From positions 40,730 to 104,729 of the forward strand of contig CAMZNU010000001.1 in NCBI GenBank assembly GCA_947313885.1: a stretch of DNA of 64,000 nt, written 5' to 3'. The notes below the pieces were generated by a model that worked only from the letters and a program-made list of their open reading frames with translations, was not told the origin of the DNA and made no database searches. Below, piece by piece: positions 1-10,704 of the stretch. The DNA is from an uncultured Clostridia bacterium. Its GTDB lineage: Bacteria > Bacillota > Clostridia > Lachnospirales > CAMZNU01. The position numbers were made by a program, and so were the translations under genes. The first letter of the stretch is position 1, and each line of letters opens with the position of its first letter.

Positions 1-474
1 TTTTCTCCTACTTTCTAATTTTTTTAGTACGTCAATATTTACATAATTGTCAATTGTGCCTTTGTTATAAAATAAACTTTTTACTATTGATGAACTAATA
101 TATGATAACGATGGCTTTGTTGGCATAAATAATGTTTCCACCTCTTTATTATATACTTTGATCCCCTGCGCCATCACTAGCTCTTCCTCAAAATCTTTAT
201 TATTTCTTAATCCTTTTAATATAAAATTTATTTTTTTTTCAAATACATAGTCTACCAGTAGCTCATCAAAAGTTACAACTTCTACATTTCCCAAATGTTC
301 TGTACTTACTTCTATTAACTCCATTCTTTCCTCTATAGTCAATAATGATTTTTTAGTCTCATTTTTTAAAACCCCTACTATCACAACATCAAACATTTTA
401 CTAGCCCTCTTAATGATGTCTTCATGTCCTAATGTTAATGGGTCAAAACTACCTGGATACATAACCTTAATCAT
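1..474 (-). CDS. coaD: Phosphopantetheine adenylyltransferase (3' end outside window)
   Basis: This gene catalyses the fourth step of coenzyme A synthesis, joining 4'-phosphopantetheine and ATP to give dephospho-CoA in the cytosol. Translation of the minus strand from the ATG at 474 begins MIKVMYPGSFDPLTLGHEDI, the nucleotidyltransferase signature with PGSFDP and the T/HxGH motif. It continues through LKGLRNNKDFEEE and a SYISSSIVK stretch, both typical of CoaD. The frame stays open for 158 codons to base 1, about the full length of the family (near 160 aa), so only the last codons and stop are missing. A GGTGG site lies just upstream. It starts 8 bp after rsmD, the usual clostridial rsmD-coaD pair. 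Confidence 0.95.
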   Translation of the reverse strand, partial: MIKVMYPGSFDPLTLGHEDIIKRASKMFDVVIVGVLKNETKKSLLTIEERMELIEVSTEHLGNVEVVTFDELLVDYVFEKKINFILKGLRNNKDFEEELVMAQGIKVYNKEVETLFMPTKPSLSYISSSIVKSLFYNKGTIDNYVNIDVLKKLESRRK

Positions 475-482
475 TTTACCAC

Positions 483-1037
483 CTACCCTATACTTAAAAA
501 TTCAAAAGTTGTAGTCTTATATACTTTTTCTTTAAATTTATTTATTTTTATTTCCGATAACCAATTACTATTATCACTACTTAATCTTTCTACTATTATA
601 TATCCATCTTCCTCTAATATATTTTTTTCTACTATTTCCCCTACTAATTCTATATATAGTTTTTTTTCATATGGAGGATCGATAAATATAATATCGTATT
701 TTTTTCCTCCTACACTTAAGTCCTTTATAGCTTCTATACAATCTTTTTTTATCACTATTGTGTTTTCTGTACCATTACACAATTTAATATTTTCTTTGAT
801 TACATTTATTGCATCTCCATTGTTTTCTATAAATGTGACATTTTTCGCATTTCTACTAAAAGCCTCTAATCCTATTCCTCCACTCCCCGCACATATATCT
901 AAAAACTTACAATCTAATATATCTATAGCTATTATATTAAATAATGTTTCTTTTAGCCTATCTGTTGTCGGTCTTGTGTTTAGACCTTCTAATGATTTTA
1001 ATTTCCTACCTTTTGCTTTTCCAGATATAATTCTCAT
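483..1037 (-). CDS. rsmD: 16S rRNA (guanine966-N2)-methyltransferase
   Basis: RsmD methylates G966 of 16S rRNA using S-adenosylmethionine. The 184-residue protein starts MRIISGKAKGRKL and has the family's TRPTTDRLKETLFNII segment. The SAM-binding motif DICAGSGGIGLEA is at about residues 47-59, and the catalytic DPPY motif of N2-guanine/N6-adenine methyltransferases sits in DIIFIDPPYE. Length is normal. An AGGAGAG site precedes the ATG. It lies 19 bp downstream of recG and 8 bp upstream of coaD, so the three genes probably share a transcript. Confidence 0.95.
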   Translation of the reverse strand: MRIISGKAKGRKLKSLEGLNTRPTTDRLKETLFNIIAIDILDCKFLDICAGSGGIGLEAFSRNAKNVTFIENNGDAINVIKENIKLCNGTENTIVIKKDCIEAIKDLSVGGKKYDIIFIDPPYEKKLYIELVGEIVEKNILEEDGYIIVERLSSDNSNWLSEIKINKFKEKVYKTTTFEFLSIG

Positions 1038-1056
1038 TACACATCTCTCCTATATT

Positions 1057-3105
1057 TTACAATGAAATCTCTTTATTTACAATATCCATAAATAAAAAAA
1101 CTTCTTTTTTTATCCTTTTTTTATCCTTCTCTAATATTTTTATATTACCGTTATTTATTTCATTAATTATGTTTTGACATTTTTTAATTATTTCCATATC
1201 TGTAAACATGTTTGTTATTTTAAATTCTGGTATTCCATGTTGTCTTGTTCCAAAAAAATCCCCCGTTCCTCTGATTTCTAAATCCTTTTCTGATATTTTA
1301 AAACCATCTGTATTATTACATATAACATCTAATCTTTCTTTCGTTTTTTTACTTTTTCTATCTGATATTAATATACAATATGATTTATTACTACCTCTTC
1401 CTACTCTACCCCTCAATTGATGCAATTGTGATAACCCAAATTTATGTGCATCTTCTATTATCATCAATGTAGCATTTGGAACATTAATTCCAACTTCTAT
1501 TACTGTAGTTGATATTAAAACATCTATTTCTCTATCGTTGAATTTTTTCATGACTTCATTTTTATAATCGTTTTTCATCTTTCCATGTAATGTACCTATT
1601 TTTAACCCACCTAAATTACCTTTTAATATTTCATCAACGTAACTTTCCACAGCTATACCCTTTGCTTTTTCCGTTTCTTCAACTAATGGACAAATTATGT
1701 AACATTGACGCCCTTTACTAATTTCTGAAATTACAAAATTATTTAATCTTTCTCTATAACTACTAGTAACTTTATACGTTTCTACTTCTTTTCTGTTCGG
1801 AGGTAACTCATTTATTATTGATATATCTAAATCACCATAGATTATTATTCCTAATGTTCTTGGAATTGGTGTAGCTGTCATTACTAATGTATGTGGTAAG
1901 TTGCCTTTTTCTGTTAAGGTTGTTCTTTGTTTTACTCCAAACCTATGTTGCTCATCTGTTATGACTAGTCCTAAATTGTTATACTCTACTTTGTCTTGTA
2001 TTAGCGCATGTGTCCCTATTATCATCTTGTATTTGCTATCTTTGATTTTTTCTAAATTTTCTCTTTTTTCTTTCACTCTTTGCGAACCTGTTAATATTAC
2101 CGTATTTATATTTAATCTACCATATAGCTCCGTTATACTTTCATAATGTTGTTTTGCTAATACTTCTGTTGGTGCCATTAATGCAACTTGATAACCATTT
2201 TTTATTAGTATATAGCTTATTATTACACACACGATAGTTTTTCCAGACCCTACATCACCTTGAATTAACCTATTTAATAAGTTACCTCCCTTTATATCTT
2301 CTATTATTTCATCTATTACTTTTTTTTGACTATAAGTTAATTTAAATTTTAATTGACTTATTATTTCTTCGTATCCATAATTTTCTATTTTTATTTTTGA
2401 CTTCACTCTTTTTAAAGTCTTTATTTCTCTTAATGCTTTACTCAATATGAACACTTCATCAAAAACTAGTCGCTCTCTAGATTTTAAATATTCATTATTT
2501 TCTATTGGGTAATGAATTCCCTTTATCGCCTCACTTTTTCCTATTAATCCTGTTTCATTAAGTATAGCCGTTGGTAAATAATCTTCCACTTCACCTACTA
2601 ACTCTAAGCTTTGATATATCAATTTCCTTAACAGTTTCTGAGATATTCCCGCTTTTGTATCATATATTGGCACAATTCTACCTATCGATAATTTATTACA
2701 ATCATCTTCTCTGCAAAATTCTGGATTCTCTATTTGTAATCCTTTTTTATTACTTTTCACTTTACCATATATGTAAAATTTATCATTCATTTTAAATTCA
2801 TTTTTTATATATGGCATATTAAACCATATTCCTTCTATTTCCCCTGTATCATCTTTAAATAAAATTTTTGTTATACTTACCGTTCTATTCCTGATAACTA
2901 TCCCTTCTTTTATTACCTTAACTCTCATTAAACTATTTTCTTCTAACTCTATATTTTCAATATTTAATATTTTACTTCTATCCTCGAATTTTCTAGGATA
3001 GTGTGTCAATAAATCTCCTATTGTTTCTATATTTATTTTCTTTAGTTTATTGTTTGTTATCTTCCCTACTCCCTTTAAAGACGTTATTTTATCTTCTAAT
3101 TCCAT
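1057..3105 (-). CDS. recG: ATP-dependent DNA helicase RecG
   Basis: RecG is a superfamily 2 helicase that remodels stalled replication forks and Holliday junctions. The 682-residue protein has an N-terminal wedge/OB region (about 1-240) beginning with SLKGVGKITNNKL. Walker A is GDVGSGKT at 283-290, the DEQH box is near 384, motif III is TATPIPRTL, and the C-terminal RecG motif reads QLRGRVGRG. Length and domain order match the family. An AGAGAGG site precedes the ATG. A terminator hairpin separates it from the DAK/asp23 pair upstream, so it probably has its own promoter, and it continues into rsmD-coaD. Confidence 0.96.
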   Translation of the reverse strand: MELEDKITSLKGVGKITNNKLKKINIETIGDLLTHYPRKFEDRSKILNIENIELEENSLMRVKVIKEGIVIRNRTVSITKILFKDDTGEIEGIWFNMPYIKNEFKMNDKFYIYGKVKSNKKGLQIENPEFCREDDCNKLSIGRIVPIYDTKAGISQKLLRKLIYQSLELVGEVEDYLPTAILNETGLIGKSEAIKGIHYPIENNEYLKSRERLVFDEVFILSKALREIKTLKRVKSKIKIENYGYEEIISQLKFKLTYSQKKVIDEIIEDIKGGNLLNRLIQGDVGSGKTIVCVIISYILIKNGYQVALMAPTEVLAKQHYESITELYGRLNINTVILTGSQRVKEKRENLEKIKDSKYKMIIGTHALIQDKVEYNNLGLVITDEQHRFGVKQRTTLTEKGNLPHTLVMTATPIPRTLGIIIYGDLDISIINELPPNRKEVETYKVTSSYRERLNNFVISEISKGRQCYIICPLVEETEKAKGIAVESYVDEILKGNLGGLKIGTLHGKMKNDYKNEVMKKFNDREIDVLISTTVIEVGINVPNATLMIIEDAHKFGLSQLHQLRGRVGRGSNKSYCILISDRKSKKTKERLDVICNNTDGFKISEKDLEIRGTGDFFGTRQHGIPEFKITNMFTDMEIIKKCQNIINEINNGNIKILEKDKKRIKKEVFLFMDIVNKEISL

Positions 3106-3120
3106 ACGACCTCTCTTTTT

Positions 3121-3155
3121 TAAAAAAAGAACCCTACCAATAAGTAAAGTTCTTC
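3121..3155 (-). terminator. Intrinsic terminator after the DAK-domain gene
   Basis: Read on the minus strand, AGAACTTTACT pairs with GGTAGGGTTCT (about 11 bp with G-U pairs, loop of four) and is followed by a run of seven T. It lies just after the DAK-domain stop and before recG, which would insulate the two transcripts. Confidence 0.7.
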
Positions 3156-3161
3156 TTTTAT

Positions 3162-4781
3162 TTATTCTATAGAAATTAAATAGTAATATAATGGTTGACG
3201 TCCTTCATACACGTCAAATTCGCATTCTTTATGTTTTTCCGATAATTGTTTAGCTATTTTTTCTGCATCCTCTTTTTTTACTTCCTCTCCATAATACATT
3301 GTTATTATACTATCTTCTTCTATTTTGCTCTCGATTAATTGTATAACTCCTTCTTCTAAATCTTTATTGCTAAATTCAATATTACCATCTGATATATACA
3401 GATAATCTCCTTTTTTTATTTCTATATCCGTCGTTATATCTCTTACGGCATACGTAACTTCCAGAGATTTTACTTCAGCATAACCTTCTTCTAAGCTTTC
3501 TACTACATTTTTAACATCTTCTGATGGTATGTAGTTTATTAATGCACTTATACCTTCTTGAACCGTCTTTGTATATATAATATGTATTTTTTTAGATTTT
3601 GCTAATTCTTTAGCTTGTTCACACGCTAGAAATACATTTTTATTATTCGGTAGCATTATGACATTATCACTATTTACTTTTTCGATAGATTTTAATATTT
3701 CCTCTGTACTTGGATTCATAGATTGTCCGCCTCTTATTATTTCATCTACTCCTAAATCATCAAACATTCTATAAATTCCATCACCTTGTGCTACTGTAAC
3801 TATCCCCACTGGCTTTTTAGGTTTGTTTGCTTTTCTCGCATTTTGTAATTTTTCATTTTGTATTTCCATATTTTCTATTTTAATGCTATCTACTTTACCG
3901 TATTTTACTGCTTCTTCTAACGCTTTACCCGGATTATTCGTATGTACATGTATTTTAACTATTTTTTCATCTGCTACTACTACTAACGAATCTCCTAACT
4001 TTCCTATGCTTCCCTTTAATTTATCTTCTATTTCATCGTTTTCTTCTTCAAGTACTATGAAAAACTCCGTACAATAAGCAAATTCTATATCTATTTCTCC
4101 ACTAAATATATCTACATCTACTTCCTCTCTTGAAGCTTTATATTCATTTATTGTTACTTCCTCACCTGTTCTTAATGATTCTCCCCAACCTTCTACAATT
4201 GTCATCAATCCTTTTGCACCTGAATCTACAACATTTGCCTCACGTAAAACTTCTAGCATATCCATCGTTTTATCTAATACAATATTTCCATGCTTTATTA
4301 GTTTAGTAAACATTTCATCTACATCTGTTACTTCATCTTTTATTTCCATAGCTTTATCCGCTAATGCTGTTGCTACCGTTAATATCGTTCCTTCCTTTGG
4401 TTTTATTACAGCTTTATATGCTGTCTCTTTAGCTTTAACAAACCCGTTTGCTATATCTTCTATAGTTGCAACGTCCTTACCCTTAAATGCTGTTGCAAAC
4501 CCTCGGTATAACTGAGACACTATTACCCCAGAATTTCCCCTTGCACCTCTTAAGGATCCATTAGATGCCAGTTTCGAAATACCTGTAATAGTATTATCTT
4601 TTGATTTTTCTACTTCCTTAGCCGCCGATAATACCGTTAATGACATGTTCGTGCCTGTGTCACCATCTGGTACTGGAAATACATTTAAAGAGTTTAATAA
4701 CTCTTTATTATCATCTAACTTATTCGCACCTTTAATTATCATTTTTTTAAAAGCACTTCCATCTATAGTCCTTTTTTTCAT
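3162..4781 (-). CDS. DAK1/DegV-like DAK phosphatase-domain protein (YloV family, FakA-like)
   Basis: The protein joins an N-terminal DhaL/DAK2 domain to a DegV-like C-terminal region, as in YloV/FakA, the kinase that phosphorylates FakB-bound fatty acids in Firmicutes. Visible DhaL features are FPVPDGDTGTNM with the metal-binding aspartates (about 38-49), NGSLRGARGNSGVI, and AKEGTILTV-type sequence. The C-terminal half holds VPVGIVTVAQGDG-like and SMNPSTEEIL segments. The longest frame begins with GTG at 4796, but that codon lies inside the GTGGAGG ribosome site. The ATG at 4781 is 7 nt after it, giving MKKRTIDGSAFKK and 539 aa. It sits 15 bp downstream of asp23, the conserved pairing. Fatty-acid kinase activity is inferred from the family. 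Confidence 0.9.
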   Translation of the reverse strand: MKKRTIDGSAFKKMIIKGANKLDDNKELLNSLNVFPVPDGDTGTNMSLTVLSAAKEVEKSKDNTITGISKLASNGSLRGARGNSGVIVSQLYRGFATAFKGKDVATIEDIANGFVKAKETAYKAVIKPKEGTILTVATALADKAMEIKDEVTDVDEMFTKLIKHGNIVLDKTMDMLEVLREANVVDSGAKGLMTIVEGWGESLRTGEEVTINEYKASREEVDVDIFSGEIDIEFAYCTEFFIVLEEENDEIEDKLKGSIGKLGDSLVVVADEKIVKIHVHTNNPGKALEEAVKYGKVDSIKIENMEIQNEKLQNARKANKPKKPVGIVTVAQGDGIYRMFDDLGVDEIIRGGQSMNPSTEEILKSIEKVNSDNVIMLPNNKNVFLACEQAKELAKSKKIHIIYTKTVQEGISALINYIPSEDVKNVVESLEEGYAEVKSLEVTYAVRDITTDIEIKKGDYLYISDGNIEFSNKDLEEGVIQLIESKIEEDSIITMYYGEEVKKEDAEKIAKQLSEKHKECEFDVYEGRQPLYYYLISIE

Positions 4782-4796
4782 TTTATAAGCCTCCAC

Positions 4797-5156
4797 TTAG
4801 TTATTTACACGTATTCCATCTACCGACACATGTATTTCTTTACACTCTATGCCTAAAAATTCTTTTGCATGATAATCCACCGTACTTGTTAACGTCTCGC
4901 ATATAGCCGTTATATTTGTTCCATACTCTACTATTATATGCAACTCAATTATTAAATTATCCTCTTCGTCAAATTTAATTTCTACCCCTTTAGTAATATG
5001 TTCTTTCTTTAGTAAATGAATTAGTCCATCTCTTACATTTTTTGCTGCCATCCCTACTACACCATAACATTCTATAGTAGCTAACCCTGTAACTCTTTCT
5101 ATTACACTTTTATCTATCTCGATTTCTCCTAATTTATTTTTAAATTTAATTGACAT
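4797..5156 (-). CDS. Asp23/YloU family envelope-stress protein
   Basis: This is a 119-residue Asp23 (DUF322) protein of the kind encoded next to the DAK-domain gene throughout Firmicutes. Typical features are GEIEIDKSVIERVTGLATIECYG-like sequence near the start and IIVEYGTNI in the second half. The role is not settled: homologues are linked to alkaline shock and membrane association. The longer frame starts at TTG 5177, but its codons run through the AGGGAGG site, so the ATG at 5156 (MSIKFKNKLGE) is chosen. It is first in a two-gene operon with the DAK gene. A strong inverted repeat overlaps its promoter at 5195-5250. Confidence 0.9.
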   Translation of the reverse strand: MSIKFKNKLGEIEIDKSVIERVTGLATIECYGVVGMAAKNVRDGLIHLLKKEHITKGVEIKFDEEDNLIIELHIIVEYGTNITAICETLTSTVDYHAKEFLGIECKEIHVSVDGIRVNN

Positions 5157-5194
5157 CTTAACCTCCCTACATTTCAAAATAAATATATACTATT

Positions 5195-5224
5195 ATTATA
5201 CACTATATACAAGTTATATTTCAA
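5195..5224 (-). promoter_or_regulatory. Promoter of the asp23-DAK operon
   Basis: On the minus strand TTGAAA (5219-5224) is followed 18 bp later by TATAAT (5195-5200). The TATAAT ends 38 bp before the asp23 ATG. The -35 element lies inside the inverted repeat at 5207-5250. Confidence 0.7.
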
Positions 5225-5250
5225 TATATTCAATGAAATATAACTTGTAT
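5207..5250. repeat. 17-bp perfect inverted repeat overlapping the asp23 promoter
   Basis: ATACAAGTTATATTTCA at 5207-5223 is repeated perfectly inverted at 5234-5250, with a 10-nt centre. One arm covers the -35 element and the spacer of the asp23 promoter; the other lies just upstream. There is no T-run as in a terminator, so an operator is the better reading, though this is inferred from position only. Confidence 0.65.
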
Positions 5251-5290
5251 TCCTATTTATTTTTTTACTTCACTTTTAATAAAATTATTC

Positions 5291-5319
5291 TTGCATAAAA
5301 CTTTTTGCTATGATAAAAT
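5291..5319 (+). promoter_or_regulatory. Promoter of rpmB
   Basis: TTGCAT (5291-5296), a 17-bp spacer and TAAAAT (5314-5319), with TG one base before the -10 (extended -10). It lies about 40 bp before the rpmB start. Confidence 0.75.
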
Positions 5320-5361
5320 CAATTTTGTAGTTATATAAAATAAATAAGGAGGTGCTTCCTA

Positions 5362-5565
5362 ATGGCTAGATGCGAAATTTGTGATAAAGGTATTCAAACT
5401 GGACATAGAGTAAGTATTACACGTAGCCAAGTTTCTAGACGTGCGAACAAAACTTGGAAACCAAACATAAAAAAAATTAGAATTATTGAGGAAAACGGTA
5501 CACATAGAACTATTAAAATATGTACAAGATGTTTACGTTCAAATAAAGTTCAACGAGCTGTATAA
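5362..5565 (+). CDS. rpmB: 50S ribosomal protein L28
   Basis: L28 is a small protein of the large ribosomal subunit. The 67-residue product starts MARCEICDKGIQTGHRVS and carries a zinc-ribbon type pair, CEIC near the N-terminus and CTRC near the C-terminus, so it is the zinc-binding C+ form. A strong AAGGAGGTG site precedes the ATG. It is a single-gene transcript with its own promoter and a terminator 6 bp past the stop. It is transcribed away from asp23, an arrangement common in Clostridia. Confidence 0.96.
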   Translation: MARCEICDKGIQTGHRVSITRSQVSRRANKTWKPNIKKIRIIEENGTHRTIKICTRCLRSNKVQRAV

Positions 5566-5571
5566 TTTTTT

Positions 5572-5609
5572 TAAAATAAAAAATGACCTCAATGGTCATT
5601 TTTTATTTT
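5572..5609. terminator. Terminator of rpmB (bidirectional shape)
   Basis: TAAAATAAAAAATGACC pairs with GGTCATTTTTTATTTTA around a TCAA-type loop, with T and A runs on both sides. It can end rpmB and also covers the stop of the small minus-strand ORF at 5603-5779. Confidence 0.8.
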
Positions 5610-5779
5610 AAAAAAAGATATCCACCTAAACCCATAAAAAGTAACCCTACTACATAGTCTGGAATACAAAAAAATGAGTTTATATAAAATACTAGTCCAC
5701 ACATAAATACTATAATTCCACACATATGCTTATTTAAAATAAATCTATATATTAAGCATTTTATAAAATTTCGTCTCAT
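5603..5779 (-). CDS. Small membrane protein, 58 aa, function unknown
   Basis: This short frame encodes 58 residues starting MRRNFIKCLIYRFI. It has two hydrophobic stretches, roughly residues 19-36 (CGIIVFMCGLVFYINSFF) and 43-57 (VVGLLFMGLGGYLFL), separated by a CIPD turn, so it is probably a two-helix inner-membrane hairpin. A GGTGAT site lies 6 nt before the ATG. The stop TAA falls inside the rpmB terminator. I do not recognise the family; small two-helix proteins of this shape are common in Clostridia. The evidence is the start signal, uniform hydrophobic pattern and convergent placement, so it is less certain than its neighbours. Confidence 0.55.
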   Translation of the reverse strand: MRRNFIKCLIYRFILNKHMCGIIVFMCGLVFYINSFFCIPDYVVGLLFMGLGGYLFLK

Positions 5780-5859
5780 ATTATCACCTTTTTTTACCTT
5801 TTAATATTATACTATTTAAATTAGAATTTATGTTTTATTACATTACTTAGGAGATCATT

Positions 5860-6564
5860 ATGCAAAAATCAACATTTTTATTTAAATCTTTTTTAAAAGT
5901 TTTAAAGTTTAAACATTTATTTAATAAGTCTACAACCAACGACTTGAATTTTTTACAACGTTTTCATGTAGCTGGAAATCTAGTATCTACATTTGCTACT
6001 GATATGTTACATTCTAGTAATATACCTATTACTGTTATCGGAAAAGAAAATTTATTAAAAGACCAACCTATAGTTATTATGTCTAATCATCAAAGTAATT
6101 TAGATATACTTGTTCTCCTAGATGCCCTAGATGTTCATATGTCTTTTATTTCTAAAATTGAACTTTCTAAAATACCTTTTCTTACTTATATTATGAATCA
6201 GTTACACTGTGTATTTTTAGATCGTTCTGATTTGCGACAATCTGCATCTTGTATTGTTGATGCTATTAAAACAATACAAAAAGGGTGTCCTATGGCGGTG
6301 TTTCCAGAAGGTACTCGTAGTAAAGACGGAGTAGTTGCTGAATTTAAAAGTGGTGCTTTTAAATTAGCTACTAAACCTAAAGTTCCTATTCAACCAATAA
6401 CTATTACTGGAATATTAGGAATTTATGAAAATGATAGTAAATATATTAAGCCTAACCCGATTACTGTAACGATACATAAACCTATTTATACAGATAAATT
6501 GACTAAAGACGGAATTAAAAATTTACCTTCTAAAACTCGTGACATTATTATTTCCGCTCTATAG
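5860..6564 (+). CDS. plsC: 1-acyl-sn-glycerol-3-phosphate acyltransferase
   Basis: PlsC adds the second acyl chain to lysophosphatidic acid, giving phosphatidic acid at the membrane. The 234-residue protein has the acyltransferase HX4D motif as NHQSNLDI (about residues 78-85), the FISKIEL block, and the substrate-binding FPEGTRS motif (about 147-153). A hydrophobic region before the HX4D box suits membrane association. TTAGGAG precedes the ATG. It is convergent with secG and separated from it by a shared terminator. Confidence 0.93.
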   Translation: MQKSTFLFKSFLKVLKFKHLFNKSTTNDLNFLQRFHVAGNLVSTFATDMLHSSNIPITVIGKENLLKDQPIVIMSNHQSNLDILVLLDALDVHMSFISKIELSKIPFLTYIMNQLHCVFLDRSDLRQSASCIVDAIKTIQKGCPMAVFPEGTRSKDGVVAEFKSGAFKLATKPKVPIQPITITGILGIYENDSKYIKPNPITVTIHKPIYTDKLTKDGIKNLPSKTRDIIISAL

Positions 6565-6584
6565 GTAGTCAAATCTTATAGTTT

Positions 6585-6630
6585 AAATAAAAAAAGGAAT
6601 TCCTTTTTATAGGAATTCCTTTTTTTATTT
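6585..6630. terminator. Bidirectional terminator between plsC and secG
   Basis: AAATAAAAAAAGGAATTCCT pairs with AGGAATTCCTTTTTTTATTT around a 6-nt loop. It serves plsC on the plus strand and the tpiA-gpmI-eno-secG operon on the minus strand. Confidence 0.9.
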
Positions 6631-6871
6631 AAATCATTGTCATTACTAACGTGAATAAGAAAAATATTATCCCACTTATAACTGTGTATTTTTCTAATTT
6701 ACCTTCTATTGATCCACCTTTATTTTTATCCCAGTAAGTTGAATCTCCTGTGTTCCCTGTCATTGTAGCACCCATTCCTGAAGAACGTTTTTTTTGTATC
6801 AATATTAAAGTAATAAAAAATACAGTGAATGCTATATATGTTCCAGAAAGCATAATGTACATAGTACTCAT
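6629..6871 (-). CDS. secG: Protein translocase subunit SecG
   Basis: SecG is the small auxiliary subunit of the SecYEG channel. The 80-residue protein has two membrane segments (about residues 7-25 and 61-79). Between them is the conserved loop LIQKKRSSGMGATMTGNTG, matching the family's LLQ-x-K-x-x-G-LG-G pattern. GAGGAG precedes the ATG. It is last in the tpiA-gpmI-eno-secG operon, 15 bp after eno, a frequent eno-secG pairing in Firmicutes. Confidence 0.94.
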   Translation of the reverse strand: MSTMYIMLSGTYIAFTVFFITLILIQKKRSSGMGATMTGNTGDSTYWDKNKGGSIEGKLEKYTVISGIIFFLFTLVMTMI

Positions 6872-6886
6872 AAGTTGTCTCCTCTT

Positions 6887-9768
<2,882 letters not shown>

Positions 9769-9769
9769 A

Positions 9770-10525
9770 TTATTTACCTTCTAAATAATTTACAACTTGT
9801 TCAAATTCTGGTTTTAAGCTTGCTCCACCTACTAATCCACCATCTATGTTTTCCATGCTAAATAATTCTTTAGCATTTTTACCATTAACGCTTCCGCCAT
9901 AAAGTATTCTTACTTTATCGCTTGTCTCTTTATCATATATTTCTGTTAATACTTTTCTGATTTCTTTACATACTTCTTCTGCTTGTGCACTTGTCGCCGT
10001 AACACCTGTGCCTATAGCCCATATAGGTTCATATGCTAATATAACTTTTACTACATCATCTTTAGATATATTATTTAATGCTACTTTCACCTGTGTTCTC
10101 ACTAACTCTATCGTTATCCCTTGTTCTCTATTTTCTAAAGTTTCTCCTACACAAGTTATAGGTGTTAGCCCATGTTTTAACGCTTGCACTGTTTTTTTAT
10201 TAACTATTTCATCATTTTCGCCAAAGTACTGACGTCTTTCTGAGTGTCCTACTATAACGTATTGTACTTTTGCCTCTTTTAACATTTTAGCTGATATTTC
10301 ACCTGTAAATGCTCCGCTTTCCTCAAAGTGCATGTTTTGACATCCAACGCTTATTTTTGTGTTCTCCAATTTATCTTGAATTTTCATGATGTTTAAACTT
10401 GGAACGCAAAATACAACGTCTATATCATTATTATTAATCTTGTCTTTTATTACGTCTAGATATTGTAAACTTTCTGATATTGTGTTGTTCATTTTCCAAT
10501 TTCCAGCTACCATTTTTTTACGCAT
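9770..10525 (-). CDS. tpiA: Triosephosphate isomerase
   Basis: TpiA interconverts dihydroxyacetone phosphate and glyceraldehyde 3-phosphate. MRKKMVAGNWKMN contains the active-site Asn and Lys, YVIVGHSERR the electrophilic His, and AYEPIWAIGTG the catalytic Glu. The phosphate-binding loop ILYGGSVNG is also present. The longer frame begins with ATG 10537, which lies over the GGAGGT ribosome site; the ATG at 10525 is properly spaced and gives 251 aa. It is the first gene of tpiA-gpmI-eno-secG. In many Clostridia pgk precedes tpiA, but here pgk lies about 16 kb away. Confidence 0.97.
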   Translation of the reverse strand: MRKKMVAGNWKMNNTISESLQYLDVIKDKINNNDIDVVFCVPSLNIMKIQDKLENTKISVGCQNMHFEESGAFTGEISAKMLKEAKVQYVIVGHSERRQYFGENDEIVNKKTVQALKHGLTPITCVGETLENREQGITIELVRTQVKVALNNISKDDVVKVILAYEPIWAIGTGVTATSAQAEEVCKEIRKVLTEIYDKETSDKVRILYGGSVNGKNAKELFSMENIDGGLVGGASLKPEFEQVVNYLEGK

Positions 10526-10704
10526 CTTTACCTCCATTTTTTTAATGTAATGTATAAATATACTATAGCATATTTAATACTAATATAAAATATATTTACT
10601 CAATATTTTCATATTCGTTTATAGTCACCATTTTTTGATTTCTTTTATGTAGAAACAATCCATATCTAATATATATTTTTCTAGATTAGTCACATTTCTA
10701 ACAA

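Noticed and set aside
1208..2795. Plus-strand open frames inside recG
   Set aside because: Hydrophobic Leu/Ile/Phe-rich shadow frames of a minus-strand gene, without ribosome sites or recognisable motifs.
3162..4796. GTG start of the DAK-domain gene and similar early starts of asp23, eno, tpiA, pyrH, tsf, minC and the fusion gene
   Set aside because: Most of these early codons overlap their own ribosome-binding sites (tsf, minC and the fusion gene are simple upstream extensions). The next ATG with proper spacing matches the families.
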